Below, piece after piece: positions 49,095 through 58,311 of a DNA stretch of 64,000 nt. The notes beneath the pieces are model-generated. The model was not told where the DNA came from and searched no databases. It saw nothing but the letters and a program-made list of their open reading frames with translations. The stretch covers positions 4,457,108-4,521,107 of the forward strand of contig NZ_CP034072.1 of the NCBI RefSeq assembly GCF_003855255.1, in the 5' to 3' direction. The DNA comes from Mycolicibacterium nivoides. GTDB taxonomy: Bacteria; Actinomycetota; Actinomycetes; Mycobacteriales; Mycobacteriaceae. How positions within the stretch are numbered: position 1 is the first letter of the stretch; the number at the start of each line of letters is the position of its first letter. Made by a program: the position numbers and the translations under genes.

Positions 49095-49820
49095 GTGACC
49101 ATCCCCGTGGGCGAAATACCGGTACCGGCTGTTGTGCTCCGCATCGCCGCCGGTCGCCCGGTCAAGGCGGTATGGGACAACGAGGCCGGCGGACAAACCT
49201 TCCAGATCGGCCATGGAGACGGACGCGAGTTTGTGAAGGTGGCGCCGCCACACCCGTCGGTGAACCTGCACCGCGAGGCGGTCAAGCTCCGGTGGGCCGC
49301 GCCGTATCTGACAGTGCCTGCTGTGCTCGGCGTGGGCCGCGAGGGCGCCACGGAATGGCTGCACACGGCCGGGATCACCGGTCGCTCGGCTGCCGATCCG
49401 CATTGGATCGCCCGCCCGCAGCACGCGGTGCGCGCGATCGCCGCGGGCCTGCGCGCGTTGCATGACAGGGTGCCGGTCGATCAGTGCCCGTTTTCGTGGT
49501 CGGTGCCCGACCGGCTCTCAGCGATGCCCGACGCCGGCCGGCGCCTGTCCGCCCCGCCAACGATCGACCGGTTGGTGGTCTGCCACGGCGACGCTTGCGC
49601 GCCGAACACGCTCATCAGCGCAGACGGCAGCTGGTGTGGGCATGTGGACCTCGGCGAACTCGGCGTCGCCGACCGCTGGGCCGATCTGGCCGTGGCCACC
49701 TTGTCGCTGCGCTGGAACTACCCCGGGGACTGGGAAGCCGAGTTCTTCGACGCCTACGGAGTCACGCCCGATCCGGTGCGCATCGACTACTACCGAGCCC
49801 TCTGGAACGCCGAGGACTGA
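49095..49820 (+). CDS. APH-family phosphotransferase (Rv3817 type)
   Basis: This is a 241-residue aminoglycoside-phosphotransferase-fold protein. The catalytic loop CHGDACAPNTL (about 173-183) and the metal-binding HVDLGELG follow the family pattern, and a glycine-rich nucleotide region lies near residue 40 (IGHGDGREFVKVA). It corresponds by order to Rv3817. Family members phosphorylate antibiotics, sugars or other small molecules, and resistance activity should not be assumed. The GTG start at 49095 has no clear ribosome site; other nearby starts are possible. Confidence 0.82.
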   Translation: MTIPVGEIPVPAVVLRIAAGRPVKAVWDNEAGGQTFQIGHGDGREFVKVAPPHPSVNLHREAVKLRWAAPYLTVPAVLGVGREGATEWLHTAGITGRSAADPHWIARPQHAVRAIAAGLRALHDRVPVDQCPFSWSVPDRLSAMPDAGRRLSAPPTIDRLVVCHGDACAPNTLISADGSWCGHVDLGELGVADRWADLAVATLSLRWNYPGDWEAEFFDAYGVTPDPVRIDYYRALWNAED

Positions 49821-49895
49821 CGCACCTGAGGTGTGTGCGGCGCCAGTGGCCGGTTAGGCTGGCCGGGCAACCGCGACACCCAGTAAGGACTATTT

Positions 49896-51479
49896 GTGCA
49901 GGTCACCAGCGTCGGGCATGCCGGCTTCCTGATCGAGACCAAGGCTGGCAGCATTCTTTGCGACCCCTGGGTCAACCCCGCGTATTTCGCCTCGTGGGTC
50001 CCGTTCCCGGACAACAGCGGGCTCGACTGGGACGCTCTCGGGGACGTCGACTACCTCTACGTGTCGCATCTGCACAAGGACCACTTCGACCCGGAGAACC
50101 TGCGCCGCCACGTCAACAAGGACGCGGTCGTGCTGCTGCCCGACTTCCCCGTGCCCGACCTGCAACGCGAACTGCAGAAGCTGGGCTTCCACCGGTTCTT
50201 CGAGACCACCGACTCGGTCAAGCACACCGTCAGCGGCCCCAAGGGCGACCTCGATGTGATGATCATCGCGCTGCGCGCACCGGCCGACGGCCCGATCGGC
50301 GATTCAGGCCTGGTGGTCGATGACGGTGAGACCGTGGCGTTCAACATGAACGACGCTCGCCCCGTCGATCTGGAGATGTTGCACACCGACTTCGGCCAGA
50401 TCGACGTGCACATGCTGCAGTACTCGGGGGCCATCTGGTACCCGATGGTCTACGACATGCCCGCCCGCGCCAAAGAGGCCTTCGGCATTCAGAAGCGCCA
50501 GCGCCAGATGGACCGATGCCGCCAGTACATCGCGCAGGTCGGAGCGACCTGGGTGATCCCCTCGGCCGGCCCGCCCTGCTTCCTTGATCCCGAACTACGT
50601 GATCTCAACGACGACCACGGCGATCCGGCCAACATCTTCCCCGACCAGGTGGTGTTCCTGGATCAGATGCAGCGCCACGGCCATGACGGCGGCCTGCTGA
50701 TGATCCCCGGTAGCACAGCCGATTTCACCGGCTCGCAACTCAATTCGCTGACCCACCCGATCGAGGATCCGGAGACGATCTTCACCACCGGCAAGGCCGC
50801 CTACATCGAGGACTTCGCCCAGCGGATGGCCCCGGTGCTGGCCGCGGAGAAGGCGTCATGGGCACCCGCGGCCGGAGAACCCCTGCTGCCCGGGCTGCGC
50901 GCGCTGTTCGAGCCGATCATGAGCCAGACCGACCAGATCTGCGACGGCATCGGTTATCCCGTGGAGCTGCGTCTGTCCGGACCCGACCACAGCGAGACCG
51001 TGGTACTGGATTTCCCGAAACGTCTTGTGCGCGAACCGATCGCGGATGAGAAGTTCCGCTACGGGTTCGCGATCCCGCCCGAGCTGGTGCGCACCGTGCT
51101 GCGCGACAACGAGCCGGACTGGGTCAACACCATCTTCCTGTCGACCCGGTTCAAGGCCTGGCGCGTGGGCGGCTACAACGAGTACCTGTACACGTTCTTC
51201 AAGTGCCTGACCGATGAGCGCATCGCCTACGCCGACGGCTGGTTCGCCGAAGCCCACGACGATTCCTCATCGATCACCCTGGACGGCTGGGAAATCCAGC
51301 GCCGGTGCCCGCACCTGAAGGCCGACCTGTCGAAATTCGGTGTGGTCGAAGGAAAAACCCTCACCTGCAATCTGCACGGCTGGCAGTGGAACCTGGAGAC
51401 CGGCAAGTGTCTGACCACCAAGGGGCACGAGCTGCGGTGCGCACGCGAGGAGCAGAAAACGCCGGGCAGCAAGTCATGA
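49896..51479 (+). CDS. Metallo-beta-lactamase-fold protein with C-terminal Rieske domain (Rv3818 type)
   Basis: This is a 527-residue two-part protein. The N-terminal region is a metallo-beta-lactamase/UlaG-like fold (TSVGHAGFLIET, then the metal motif SHLHKDHFD). The C-terminal end is a Rieske [2Fe-2S] domain with Cys471-His473 and Cys491-His494. The arrangement recalls CMP-sialate hydroxylase-like iron-sulphur proteins and matches Rv3818. A redox hydrolase or oxygenase role is inferred, and the substrate is not known. The GTG has a TAAGGAC ribosome site. The stop overlaps the next ATG (ATGA). Confidence 0.85.
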   Translation: MQVTSVGHAGFLIETKAGSILCDPWVNPAYFASWVPFPDNSGLDWDALGDVDYLYVSHLHKDHFDPENLRRHVNKDAVVLLPDFPVPDLQRELQKLGFHRFFETTDSVKHTVSGPKGDLDVMIIALRAPADGPIGDSGLVVDDGETVAFNMNDARPVDLEMLHTDFGQIDVHMLQYSGAIWYPMVYDMPARAKEAFGIQKRQRQMDRCRQYIAQVGATWVIPSAGPPCFLDPELRDLNDDHGDPANIFPDQVVFLDQMQRHGHDGGLLMIPGSTADFTGSQLNSLTHPIEDPETIFTTGKAAYIEDFAQRMAPVLAAEKASWAPAAGEPLLPGLRALFEPIMSQTDQICDGIGYPVELRLSGPDHSETVVLDFPKRLVREPIADEKFRYGFAIPPELVRTVLRDNEPDWVNTIFLSTRFKAWRVGGYNEYLYTFFKCLTDERIAYADGWFAEAHDDSSSITLDGWEIQRRCPHLKADLSKFGVVEGKTLTCNLHGWQWNLETGKCLTTKGHELRCAREEQKTPGSKS

Positions 51480-51811
51480 ACGCGCCGCGCCAGTACTACG
51501 ACGACGGCCTGATCCAGTTGGATCGCGAGGCGATCACGTTGCGGCGCTACCACTTCCCGTCGGGAACGTCTAAGGTGATCCCGTTGCGCGACATCCGCTC
51601 GTACCGGGCCGAGTCACTCGGGCTGTGGATGCAGCGCTTCCGGCTGTGGGGCAGCACCGACCTGCGCCGCTGGCTGCCGTTGGACGTGCACCGGCCACTG
51701 CGGTCGACGCTGATCACCCTGGACGTGCCGGGCACCTACCCCAAACCGGCGTTCACCCCGGCCCGCCCGGACGAGTTCGTGGCCAGCCTGGACGAGCTGC
51801 TCGGCCGCTAA
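51476..51811 (+). CDS. Small conserved hypothetical protein coupled to the Rieske gene
   Basis: This is a 111-residue protein. The ATG at 51476 overlaps the preceding stop (ATGA), so it is translationally coupled and preferred over a longer out-of-context ORF. Sequence looks like a PH-domain-like/beta-rich small protein (YYDDGLIQLDREAITLRRY, then VIPLRDIRSYRAE). No named family is certain. It likely works with the Rieske protein. Its 3' end overlaps the convergent DUF5718-like gene by a few bases. Confidence 0.75.
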   Translation: MNAPRQYYDDGLIQLDREAITLRRYHFPSGTSKVIPLRDIRSYRAESLGLWMQRFRLWGSTDLRRWLPLDVHRPLRSTLITLDVPGTYPKPAFTPARPDEFVASLDELLGR

Positions 51812-52632
51812 CGGGCCGAGACCACCTGCCGCAGTTCCGAAGCCGCACTCGATGCGCTGTCGTAGACGCGAACGATGGCCTCGTCCCCCGGTTTGAGGTA
51901 GGTCGACTCGCCCAGCGGGGTGTACCGGGTGGCCCCGATACCGATCAGCACGTTCTCGGGATGGCCGCTGGCCACCATCAGGGCGCCGACGTCCTCCAAC
52001 GGTGTATCGGCCGAACCCTTCTGGTTGGCCAGCCGTTCGACGATCCAGTCCAGCAGCACCTCGCCGTAGTACGAGTAGCCCACCAGCGGTGAATCCACGC
52101 CGTACGCGTGCTGCTGACCGTCCTCCTGGCTCAGGTAGCAGACCAGCCGCATGGTGGCGGTCGGGCCGTCCGGGGTGAGATCACTGATCTCGAAGAATTG
52201 CGGCGCAACACCTTTGGACGCCGCGCCCCAGTTCTTCTTGTAACTGATCTTCGGTGCGCCCGGCCTGCGGATCGAGCAGTCGTTGAAGGCACCGAGAGCG
52301 AACGGTTCCAGCCGCGCCACGGTGTCGCCGTTCCACACCACCCGGCAGGCCACGCCGACCTCGGGCTCGATCTGCAGGTTCAGTGGGCCCTGGAATTCGG
52401 GGCTCTCGCCGACGTCAGGAATCAGGATGGCATCGCTGGACAAGGGGAACTCACCGAGAAAATCGTCCCGGCCGGGCGCATACCACGGGAAGATGCCTTT
52501 GGGCGCATACCCTTCGGTAACAACCGTGACGAAATCCCCGGCCTCCCCTGCCTGTTCGAGATGGCCTGCGAAGTTGCCGGCCACACCGAAGCCGAACCAG
52601 TTGCGCACTTCGCCCAGGTCGATATCGATCAT
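51808..52632 (-). CDS. DUF5718-like protein
   Basis: This is a 274-residue protein. The ATG at 52630-52632 (MIDIDLGEVRNWFGFGVAGN) is supported by a leaderless TAGGGT 7 nt upstream. An ORF reading to 53349 is an artefact over the hemerythrin gene. The segment FGVAGNFAGHLEQAGEA resembles what I recall of the DUF5718 family, and the middle (QIEPEVGVACRVVWNGD) has a fumarylacetoacetase-like look. Function is unknown. It is a single-gene unit convergent with the Rieske operon. Confidence 0.7.
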   Translation of the reverse strand: MIDIDLGEVRNWFGFGVAGNFAGHLEQAGEAGDFVTVVTEGYAPKGIFPWYAPGRDDFLGEFPLSSDAILIPDVGESPEFQGPLNLQIEPEVGVACRVVWNGDTVARLEPFALGAFNDCSIRRPGAPKISYKKNWGAASKGVAPQFFEISDLTPDGPTATMRLVCYLSQEDGQQHAYGVDSPLVGYSYYGEVLLDWIVERLANQKGSADTPLEDVGALMVASGHPENVLIGIGATRYTPLGESTYLKPGDEAIVRVYDSASSAASELRQVVSAR

Positions 52633-52645
52633 GGCTGCAACCCTA
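52633..52645 (-). promoter_or_regulatory. Leaderless-type promoter of the DUF5718-like gene
   Basis: TAGGGT (52640-52645, minus strand) lies 7 nt before the ATG. The stretch AGTAGGGTTGC is identical to that before serS (minus strand, 58148-58158 region), hinting at a shared promoter class. Confidence 0.5.
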
Positions 52646-52758
52646 CTGTGGCCATGACAAGCGGGATACAAGTCGCACTTAAGTCGCCGGCGGCAGGCTG
52701 TGCTCTTCAGACGTCCGATCCACCGACCGGGGATCGGCACAGACCGAGGAGATCTGCC

Positions 52759-53517
52759 GTGCCAACCACCGTCACCGTCGCACCCCGCAGCGCAGGCGAT
52801 CCCGAACCGGACCTGCTGGGCATCACCGTGGCCCACCGCGCCATGCTGGCGGACCTGCGCCGCCTGACCGATCTCGCCATCGCGGTGCGCGACCGCGATG
52901 TGATCTGCACACCACACCGGGCCCGCGCCATCTCGCGGTACGTGGAGCTGCTGTGTGACTCCATCCATCACCACCACACCACCGAGGACGACGTCCTGTG
53001 GCCCGTGATCCAGGCCAGCGGGGGCAGCCATCTCGACCTGAGCGAACTGACCGAGGACCACGCCGCCCTGGACCCGCGGTTGGACCAGTTGCGGGCCCGG
53101 GCCGCGTCCCTGCGGCTGTCGATGGGCGACCGCCAGGTCGCCAGCCTGATGGTCATCGAGCTTGCCGAACTGTCGGCCCTGCTCACCGAGCACATCGAGG
53201 AAGAGGAACGCGATGTGTTCCCCCTCATCACCGAGCACGTGTCGGTGGCGGACTGGGCGACCGTGGAGGCCGCCGCCCGGTCGGGCGGCCGGTTGTGGTT
53301 CGAGGGCCCACGCTCGCTGGCCGTGATGACCGATGACGAGCGCACACAACTGACCGCGCAGGCGGGGATCGGTCTACGGATCGTCCTCGGCGTCGTCGGG
53401 CTGCGGTACCGGCGGCTGGAGCGGGCGGTCTTCGGAACCGCAATCCCCCGCGAGATCGAGATCGTGCAAGAGGTCCCGCAAGACGAGGGTGACGAAACGC
53501 TCGACGTCAGTCGATGA
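52759..53517 (+). CDS. Hemerythrin HHE-domain protein
   Basis: This is a 252-residue protein. The GTG at 52759 has a GAGGAG ribosome site. A four-helix hemerythrin-like domain occupies about 18-165, with the iron-ligand pattern HRAML, HHHHTTEDDVLWP, EDHAALD and EHIEEEERDVFP. A C-terminal region (about 170-252) has an Arg-rich tail and is unassigned. Mycobacterial hemerythrin-like proteins respond to peroxide, nitric oxide or oxygen. The 3' end overlaps the convergent SARP gene by 11 bp. Confidence 0.85.
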   Translation: MPTTVTVAPRSAGDPEPDLLGITVAHRAMLADLRRLTDLAIAVRDRDVICTPHRARAISRYVELLCDSIHHHHTTEDDVLWPVIQASGGSHLDLSELTEDHAALDPRLDQLRARAASLRLSMGDRQVASLMVIELAELSALLTEHIEEEERDVFPLITEHVSVADWATVEAAARSGGRLWFEGPRSLAVMTDDERTQLTAQAGIGLRIVLGVVGLRYRRLERAVFGTAIPREIEIVQEVPQDEGDETLDVSR

Positions 53518-56500
53518 AGATCTGCGCTTCGGCGGCCAGCCGGTCCCGCAGCACCGAAGCCGCCTCACGGTAGCCACGGGCTTCGTCGGGTAGGCCCAGC
53601 GCGTCGGCAGCGGCGGCGAGTGCCTCGTCGACAGGACCCACCATCAACCCGTCGACGCCGAGCCCGGCGATCCGGCCCGAGTACGAGCCGAGGTCGGCCG
53701 CTCGGGCCCGGGTCTCCTCCAGATCGCCCAGCGCCACAGCCGCACTGACGCGCAGCACGGTGAACGGGAGCCAGAAGTAGGCCCGCTCGATCGGCCGGCG
53801 ATCTCGCCACAGCTCACGGGCCTCGGCCTCGCGACCCCGAGCGATCAGCGCCAGCACCGCGGCGTCCAGTGCGGCCACCGACACCTCGCGGTAGAAGAAC
53901 ACCAGCTCGTCGGCCAGCAGACCCAGGTCCCCGAGGCAGAACTCACCCGTCACCCGGCCCACCATCGCCAGCTTGGCCCCGTTGGCGGCGCCGTTCTCCA
54001 CCATCCGCGCCGCCAGGTCGGTGTAGGCGCTGACCGCCTCCTCCAGACGCCCCGCAAGCAGGTACATCCGGGCCCGGAACAGGCCCAGCACGCCGAGCAG
54101 ATGGACGAGCTGCCCGGTGCCGGCCCGGGCCACCGCGACATCGACGTGTCGTTTGGCCGTCACCAGATCGGACCGGTGACCCGCGGCCAGCGACAGCAGC
54201 CAGTGCGCCACCGCCTGATAGTCGGCCTGCTCGGTGACCTCCGCGGTCCGCAGCAGTTCGGCGGCGGTCGAGTCACGTTCGGCATCCAGGTCGGGCCCCA
54301 GCGCGCAGTAGGCCCGGACGTTGAGCGCGGTGCACAGCAGCCGGCCCGACGATCCCGGGTCCTCGGCGTAGGCACGTCGCGCCAGCTCGAGCAGTTCCGT
54401 GCTGGCGGCCAGCGCACCGTCCGGGTCGGTGCCCTCCAGTTCCACGTACAGCGCCTTGAGCAGCCGGATCCGGTCGGCCACCGGCATCTCGGCCACCTGA
54501 CCCGTTTCGCCGCCGGCCAGCACCTGGCGCAGCAGCCCGATCATCTGGCTGTCGGATTCGTCGTATTCGCGGTCCCGCCACACCAACGGGGTGTCCCACG
54601 CGGTGAGCACACGCACCGTCAGGTCGTCACGCGACTTTCCGGTCAACAGTTGCAGCGCGGCCTTCATCTCGATGCGCGCCGCGACGGCGTCACCGGACTG
54701 AGCCAGCGCGGAGATCAGCCCGCACCGGGCGGCGGTCTGGCCCTCCAGACCGTCGACGACGGGCAGCAGCCTGCGGCCGGCCGCCAGCTCCAGCATCTGC
54801 ACGGCGGCGCGCCACTGCCGGGCGGCTTCGGCGTGGGCACCGACCGAATCCGCCTCACGGGCCGCATCCGTCGCGAAAGCCGCAGCAGCCAAGGATGTCT
54901 CGGCTGTCGCCGCGGCGACGGCATGGTGTGCCAGGGCGGCCGGGTCGACCGATCGGCCCGGTGCCCGGAGCAGTTCCAGCGCGGCCGCGTGCAACCGGGA
55001 CCGGCGAAGCTTGGAGGTGTCCTCGTAGAGGGTGTCGCGCACCAGCGCGTGGGCGAACCGCAACCGGCCGGGCTCCGGCTCGTCCAACAGGCCGAGCAGG
55101 ACGGCCGGCTCCAGCGCGTCGAGCAGGTCGTCGGGATCGCTTCGGCCCAGTTCGGAAAGCAGGTCGACATCGATGTCACGGCCCAGCACGGCGGCCTGAC
55201 GCAGCGCCGTGACGGTCTGGCCGGGCAGCCTGGCCAGCCTGCGCCGCAGCACATCTCGGACCCCGACCGGCACCGATGCCCACACCGCGTCGGGTCCTTC
55301 GGCCGCCATCAGCCGGGCCAGCTCCCGGACGAACAGCGGATTGCCGCCGGTCCGCTCCCGCAACAACCGCAGGACCTCACCACTGGCGGCGGTCATCCCG
55401 CAGTCGGCGGCCAGCGCGGCGGTGGCGGCAGCGTCCAGGCCGCCGAGATTCAGATGCGCCGCGGTGTGCACCGTCAGTGCCGCCCGGGCGACCTCCAGCT
55501 CGCCCCGGTCCTCCGAAGGCCGGTAGGTACCGATCACCAGCACCGGAAGATCCTTGATCCGGTCGGCCACCAGCCGCAGCAGCTCCAACGTCAGGCCGTC
55601 GGTGCGGTGCAGGTCATCGAGCACGACGGCCAGTGGCTGGTCCGCGGCGACCGCGCTCAAGACATCGGCCACCGCGTGCCCCAACCAGAACGTGCCCGGT
55701 TCGGCTGCGGCGACGTCGTGCAGCAACGGAGCCAGCGCCTGCCTGTCGCCCGGTGCGCCGGCCGGGGCACCGGCGTCCAGAAGTTCCCGCAGCACCTCGG
55801 TCCACGCCCAGCCCGCCGGAGCGCCGTGCACCTCCGGAGAGCGGCCGTGCACAGTCCGCCAGCCCGCCGCGCGCAACCGGCTGGTTGCGGCGGCTGCCAG
55901 CGTGGTCTTGCCGGATCCCGCCTCCCCCGCGATCCACAGCACGGCGCTGCCGCCTGCGACGACCGCGCGCGCGGCATTGTCTATCTCCGCGAACTCCTCG
56001 GCGCGGCCGTAGGCGGCGGCCTCCACCCGATCGGGTGAGGCGAGCTCCGGTACCGCCGGCTGCAAGAGCGGCCGGGACGGCTCCAGATGGTCGGCCTGCC
56101 GCAAGATGTCGCGCTCGAGGTCTCGCAACGCCCGGCCGGGTTCCAGACCGAGCTCGTCGACCAGGTGATCTCGGGTGCGCCGCAACACGTCCAGCGCGTC
56201 GGTCTGACGTCCGGTCCGATACAGCGCCGTGGCCAGTACGGCGGCCGCCCCCTCCCGGCCCGGACGCTCCCGGACGTGCCGTTCCAGTGCGGCGACGGCG
56301 GTGCTGTACCGGCCGAGCTCGACCTGCGCGGCAGCCCGGGCCTCCACCGCACTCAGCCGCAGCTCGGTCAGCCGGGCCACCTCCGGCGCCGCCCACAACG
56401 CGTCACCGGCGCCTGCGAACGGATCCCCCGACCAACCGGACAGCGCTTCTTCGAGGAGACGCACCCGCTGCTGCGGATCCGATTCCTCATAAGCCGCAGT

Positions 56501-56854
56501 GACTTTGGCTTCGAACTGCCAGGAGTCGACGGCGTCCACCGGCAGCCGGAGGCAGTATCCGGGCGCGGCACTGACCAGGATGCGGGCCGGCGCCCGACGC
56601 TCGCGCCCCGGCTCAAGCGCACGCCGCAGATGCGAAACATAAACCTGGAGAGCCGATAACGCCTTGGGCGGCGGCTCGCCCTCCCACAGGTCGTCGATCA
56701 GCCGGTCGACGGACACGGTGTGCCCATGTGCGGCCACCAGCCGGGCCAGCAACGCCCGCTGCAGCCGGGCCCCGAGATCCACCGGATCGTCACCGACCCA
56801 AGCCTGTACCGGGCCCAGCACCCTCACCCGCACCAGCGGGCCATCCCCCGTCAT
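53507..56854 (-). CDS. SARP-type transcriptional activator with AAA/NACHT-like ATPase and TPR region
   Basis: This is a 1115-residue regulator of the AfsR/SARP and BTAD group. The N-terminal OmpR-type winged helix is at about 8-100, a bacterial transcriptional activator (BTAD) TPR domain is at about 110-255, and an ATPase domain follows (Walker A GEAGSGKT, 310-317; Walker B VVLDDLHRTD). A long helical TPR-like C-terminal region runs from about 620 to the end. Such proteins integrate a signal with ATP binding to activate nearby operons. The target is unknown; adjacent genes are serS and a hemerythrin. The ATG has only a weak upstream -10-like TAGTAC. Confidence 0.88.
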   Translation of the reverse strand: MTGDGPLVRVRVLGPVQAWVGDDPVDLGARLQRALLARLVAAHGHTVSVDRLIDDLWEGEPPPKALSALQVYVSHLRRALEPGRERRAPARILVSAAPGYCLRLPVDAVDSWQFEAKVTAAYEESDPQQRVRLLEEALSGWSGDPFAGAGDALWAAPEVARLTELRLSAVEARAAAQVELGRYSTAVAALERHVRERPGREGAAAVLATALYRTGRQTDALDVLRRTRDHLVDELGLEPGRALRDLERDILRQADHLEPSRPLLQPAVPELASPDRVEAAAYGRAEEFAEIDNAARAVVAGGSAVLWIAGEAGSGKTTLAAAATSRLRAAGWRTVHGRSPEVHGAPAGWAWTEVLRELLDAGAPAGAPGDRQALAPLLHDVAAAEPGTFWLGHAVADVLSAVAADQPLAVVLDDLHRTDGLTLELLRLVADRIKDLPVLVIGTYRPSEDRGELEVARAALTVHTAAHLNLGGLDAAATAALAADCGMTAASGEVLRLLRERTGGNPLFVRELARLMAAEGPDAVWASVPVGVRDVLRRRLARLPGQTVTALRQAAVLGRDIDVDLLSELGRSDPDDLLDALEPAVLLGLLDEPEPGRLRFAHALVRDTLYEDTSKLRRSRLHAAALELLRAPGRSVDPAALAHHAVAAATAETSLAAAAFATDAAREADSVGAHAEAARQWRAAVQMLELAAGRRLLPVVDGLEGQTAARCGLISALAQSGDAVAARIEMKAALQLLTGKSRDDLTVRVLTAWDTPLVWRDREYDESDSQMIGLLRQVLAGGETGQVAEMPVADRIRLLKALYVELEGTDPDGALAASTELLELARRAYAEDPGSSGRLLCTALNVRAYCALGPDLDAERDSTAAELLRTAEVTEQADYQAVAHWLLSLAAGHRSDLVTAKRHVDVAVARAGTGQLVHLLGVLGLFRARMYLLAGRLEEAVSAYTDLAARMVENGAANGAKLAMVGRVTGEFCLGDLGLLADELVFFYREVSVAALDAAVLALIARGREAEARELWRDRRPIERAYFWLPFTVLRVSAAVALGDLEETRARAADLGSYSGRIAGLGVDGLMVGPVDEALAAAADALGLPDEARGYREAASVLRDRLAAEAQIFID

Positions 56855-56884
56855 CGTCCGCAGTACTACCGGGCCACGGGGTGG

Positions 56885-58144
56885 TTACTTACCGGGCTCC
56901 AGCACCGCGGTGCCGACGTACGGCACCAGGGCGTCCGGGACGCGCACGCTGCCGTCGGGTTGCTGGTGGTTTTCCAGGATCGCCACCAGCCAGCGGGTGG
57001 TGCCGAGCGTGCCGTTGAGGGTCGCGGCGATCTGCGGCTTGCCGTTCTCGTCGCGGTAGCGCGTGGCCAGCCGCCTGGCCTGGAACGTCGTGCAGTTCGA
57101 GGTCGAGGTGAGCTCCCGGTAGGTCTGCTGGGTGGGCACCCACGCCTCGCAGTCGTACTTGCGCGCCGCCGACGAGCCCAGATCGCCTGCGGCGACGTCG
57201 ATCACCCGGTAGGGCACCTCGATGGCCGCCAGCATCTCGCGCTGCCAGCCCAACAGCTTCTGATGCTCGGCGACCGCATCTTCGGGCTTGCAGTAGATGA
57301 ATCCCTCGACCTTGTCGAACTGGTGCACCCGGATGATGCCGCGGGTGTCCTTGCCGTAGCTGCCGGCCTCGCGCCGGAAGCACGACGACCAGCCGGCATA
57401 CCGCTTCGGGCCGGCCGAAAGGTCGAGGATCTCGTTCGAGTGGTAGCCCGCCAGCGGCACCTCCGAGGTACCGACCAGGTACAGGTCGTCGGCCTCCAAC
57501 CGGTAGATCTCCTCGGCGTGTGCGCCGAGGAATCCGGTGCCCGCCATCACTTCCGGGCGCACCAGCACCGGCGGGATCATCAGCGTGAACCCGTTCCGCA
57601 CGGCCACCTGGGTGGCCAGTTGCAGCAGGCCCAGCTGCAACAGCGCGCCGGCACCGGTGAGGAAGTAGAAGCGCGAACCCGACACCTTGGCGCCGCGTTC
57701 CATGTCGATCAGCCCGAGCGTCTCACCCAGCTCGAGGTGGTCCTTGGGGTTCTCGATCGCCCGCGGCTCGCCGACGGTGTCGAGCACCACGAAGTCGTCC
57801 TCACCGCCGGCCGGCACGCCGTCGATGATCACGTTGCCGATCGCCATGTGGGCGGCGGTGAAGGCACTCTCGGCCTCGGCCTGCGCGGCCTCGGCGGCCT
57901 TGACCTGCTCGGCCAGGTCCTTCGCCCGCTGCAGCAGGGCCGGACGCTCCTCGGGCGTCGCCTTGCCCACCAGCTTGCTGGCGGCCTTCTGATCGGCGCG
58001 CAGGTTGTCGGCCGCCGAGATCGCGGCTCGCCGGGCCGTATCGGCCTGCAGCAGCTCGTCGACGCGCCCCGGGTCCTCTCCGCGAGCCCGTTGCGACGCA
58101 CGGACGGCGTCGGGATTGTCGCGCAGCAGCTTGAGGTCGATCAC
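56885..58144 (-). CDS. serS: Seryl-tRNA synthetase
   Basis: This is a 419-residue class II synthetase that charges tRNA-Ser and tRNA-Sec with serine. The GTG at 58142-58144 ([12 protein letters not shown]) is used; an ORF start 107 codons upstream is an artefact of high GC. The N-terminal coiled coil (about 30-105) is followed by motif 1, motif 2 ([24 protein letters not shown]) and motif 3 ([15 protein letters not shown]) with the class II Arg. A leaderless TAGGGT lies 7 nt upstream. The length equals the M. tuberculosis enzyme (Rv3834c). Confidence 0.97.
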   Translation of the reverse strand: MIDLKLLRDNPDAVRASQRARGEDPGRVDELLQADTARRAAISAADNLRADQKAASKLVGKATPEERPALLQRAKDLAEQVKAAEAAQAEAESAFTAAHMAIGNVIIDGVPAGGEDDFVVLDTVGEPRAIENPKDHLELGETLGLIDMERGAKVSGSRFYFLTGAGALLQLGLLQLATQVAVRNGFTLMIPPVLVRPEVMAGTGFLGAHAEEIYRLEADDLYLVGTSEVPLAGYHSNEILDLSAGPKRYAGWSSCFRREAGSYGKDTRGIIRVHQFDKVEGFIYCKPEDAVAEHQKLLGWQREMLAAIEVPYRVIDVAAGDLGSSAARKYDCEAWVPTQQTYRELTSTSNCTTFQARRLATRYRDENGKPQIAATLNGTLGTTRWLVAILENHQQPDGSVRVPDALVPYVGTAVLEPGK

Positions 58145-58157
58145 GGGCGCAACCCTA
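58145..58157 (-). promoter_or_regulatory. Leaderless-type promoter of serS
   Basis: TAGGGT (58152-58157, minus strand) is followed after 7 nt by the GTG start. The flanking AGTAGGGTTGC is the same as before the DUF5718-like gene. Confidence 0.55.
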
Positions 58158-58311
58158 CTTTTTGAAGTGCGGCGACGTACATCTGAGGTGGTCGATCGAA
58201 GTGTGCCGAAGCGACGGCGACCTGAATCCCACCGCTGGAGGGCACAACCACGCAACATTACAACCGCATCAGTTGTCACAGAGGCTGACACGCCTGTCAC
58301 AATGGGGGGCA

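Noticed and set aside
52108..52758. N-terminal extension of the hemerythrin ORF
   Set aside because: It is antisense to the DUF5718-like gene; the ribosome site and GTG at 52759 fit the family.
52633..53349. Extension of the DUF5718-like ORF through the hemerythrin gene
   Set aside because: It is antisense to the hemerythrin, and the ATG at 52632 has a promoter.
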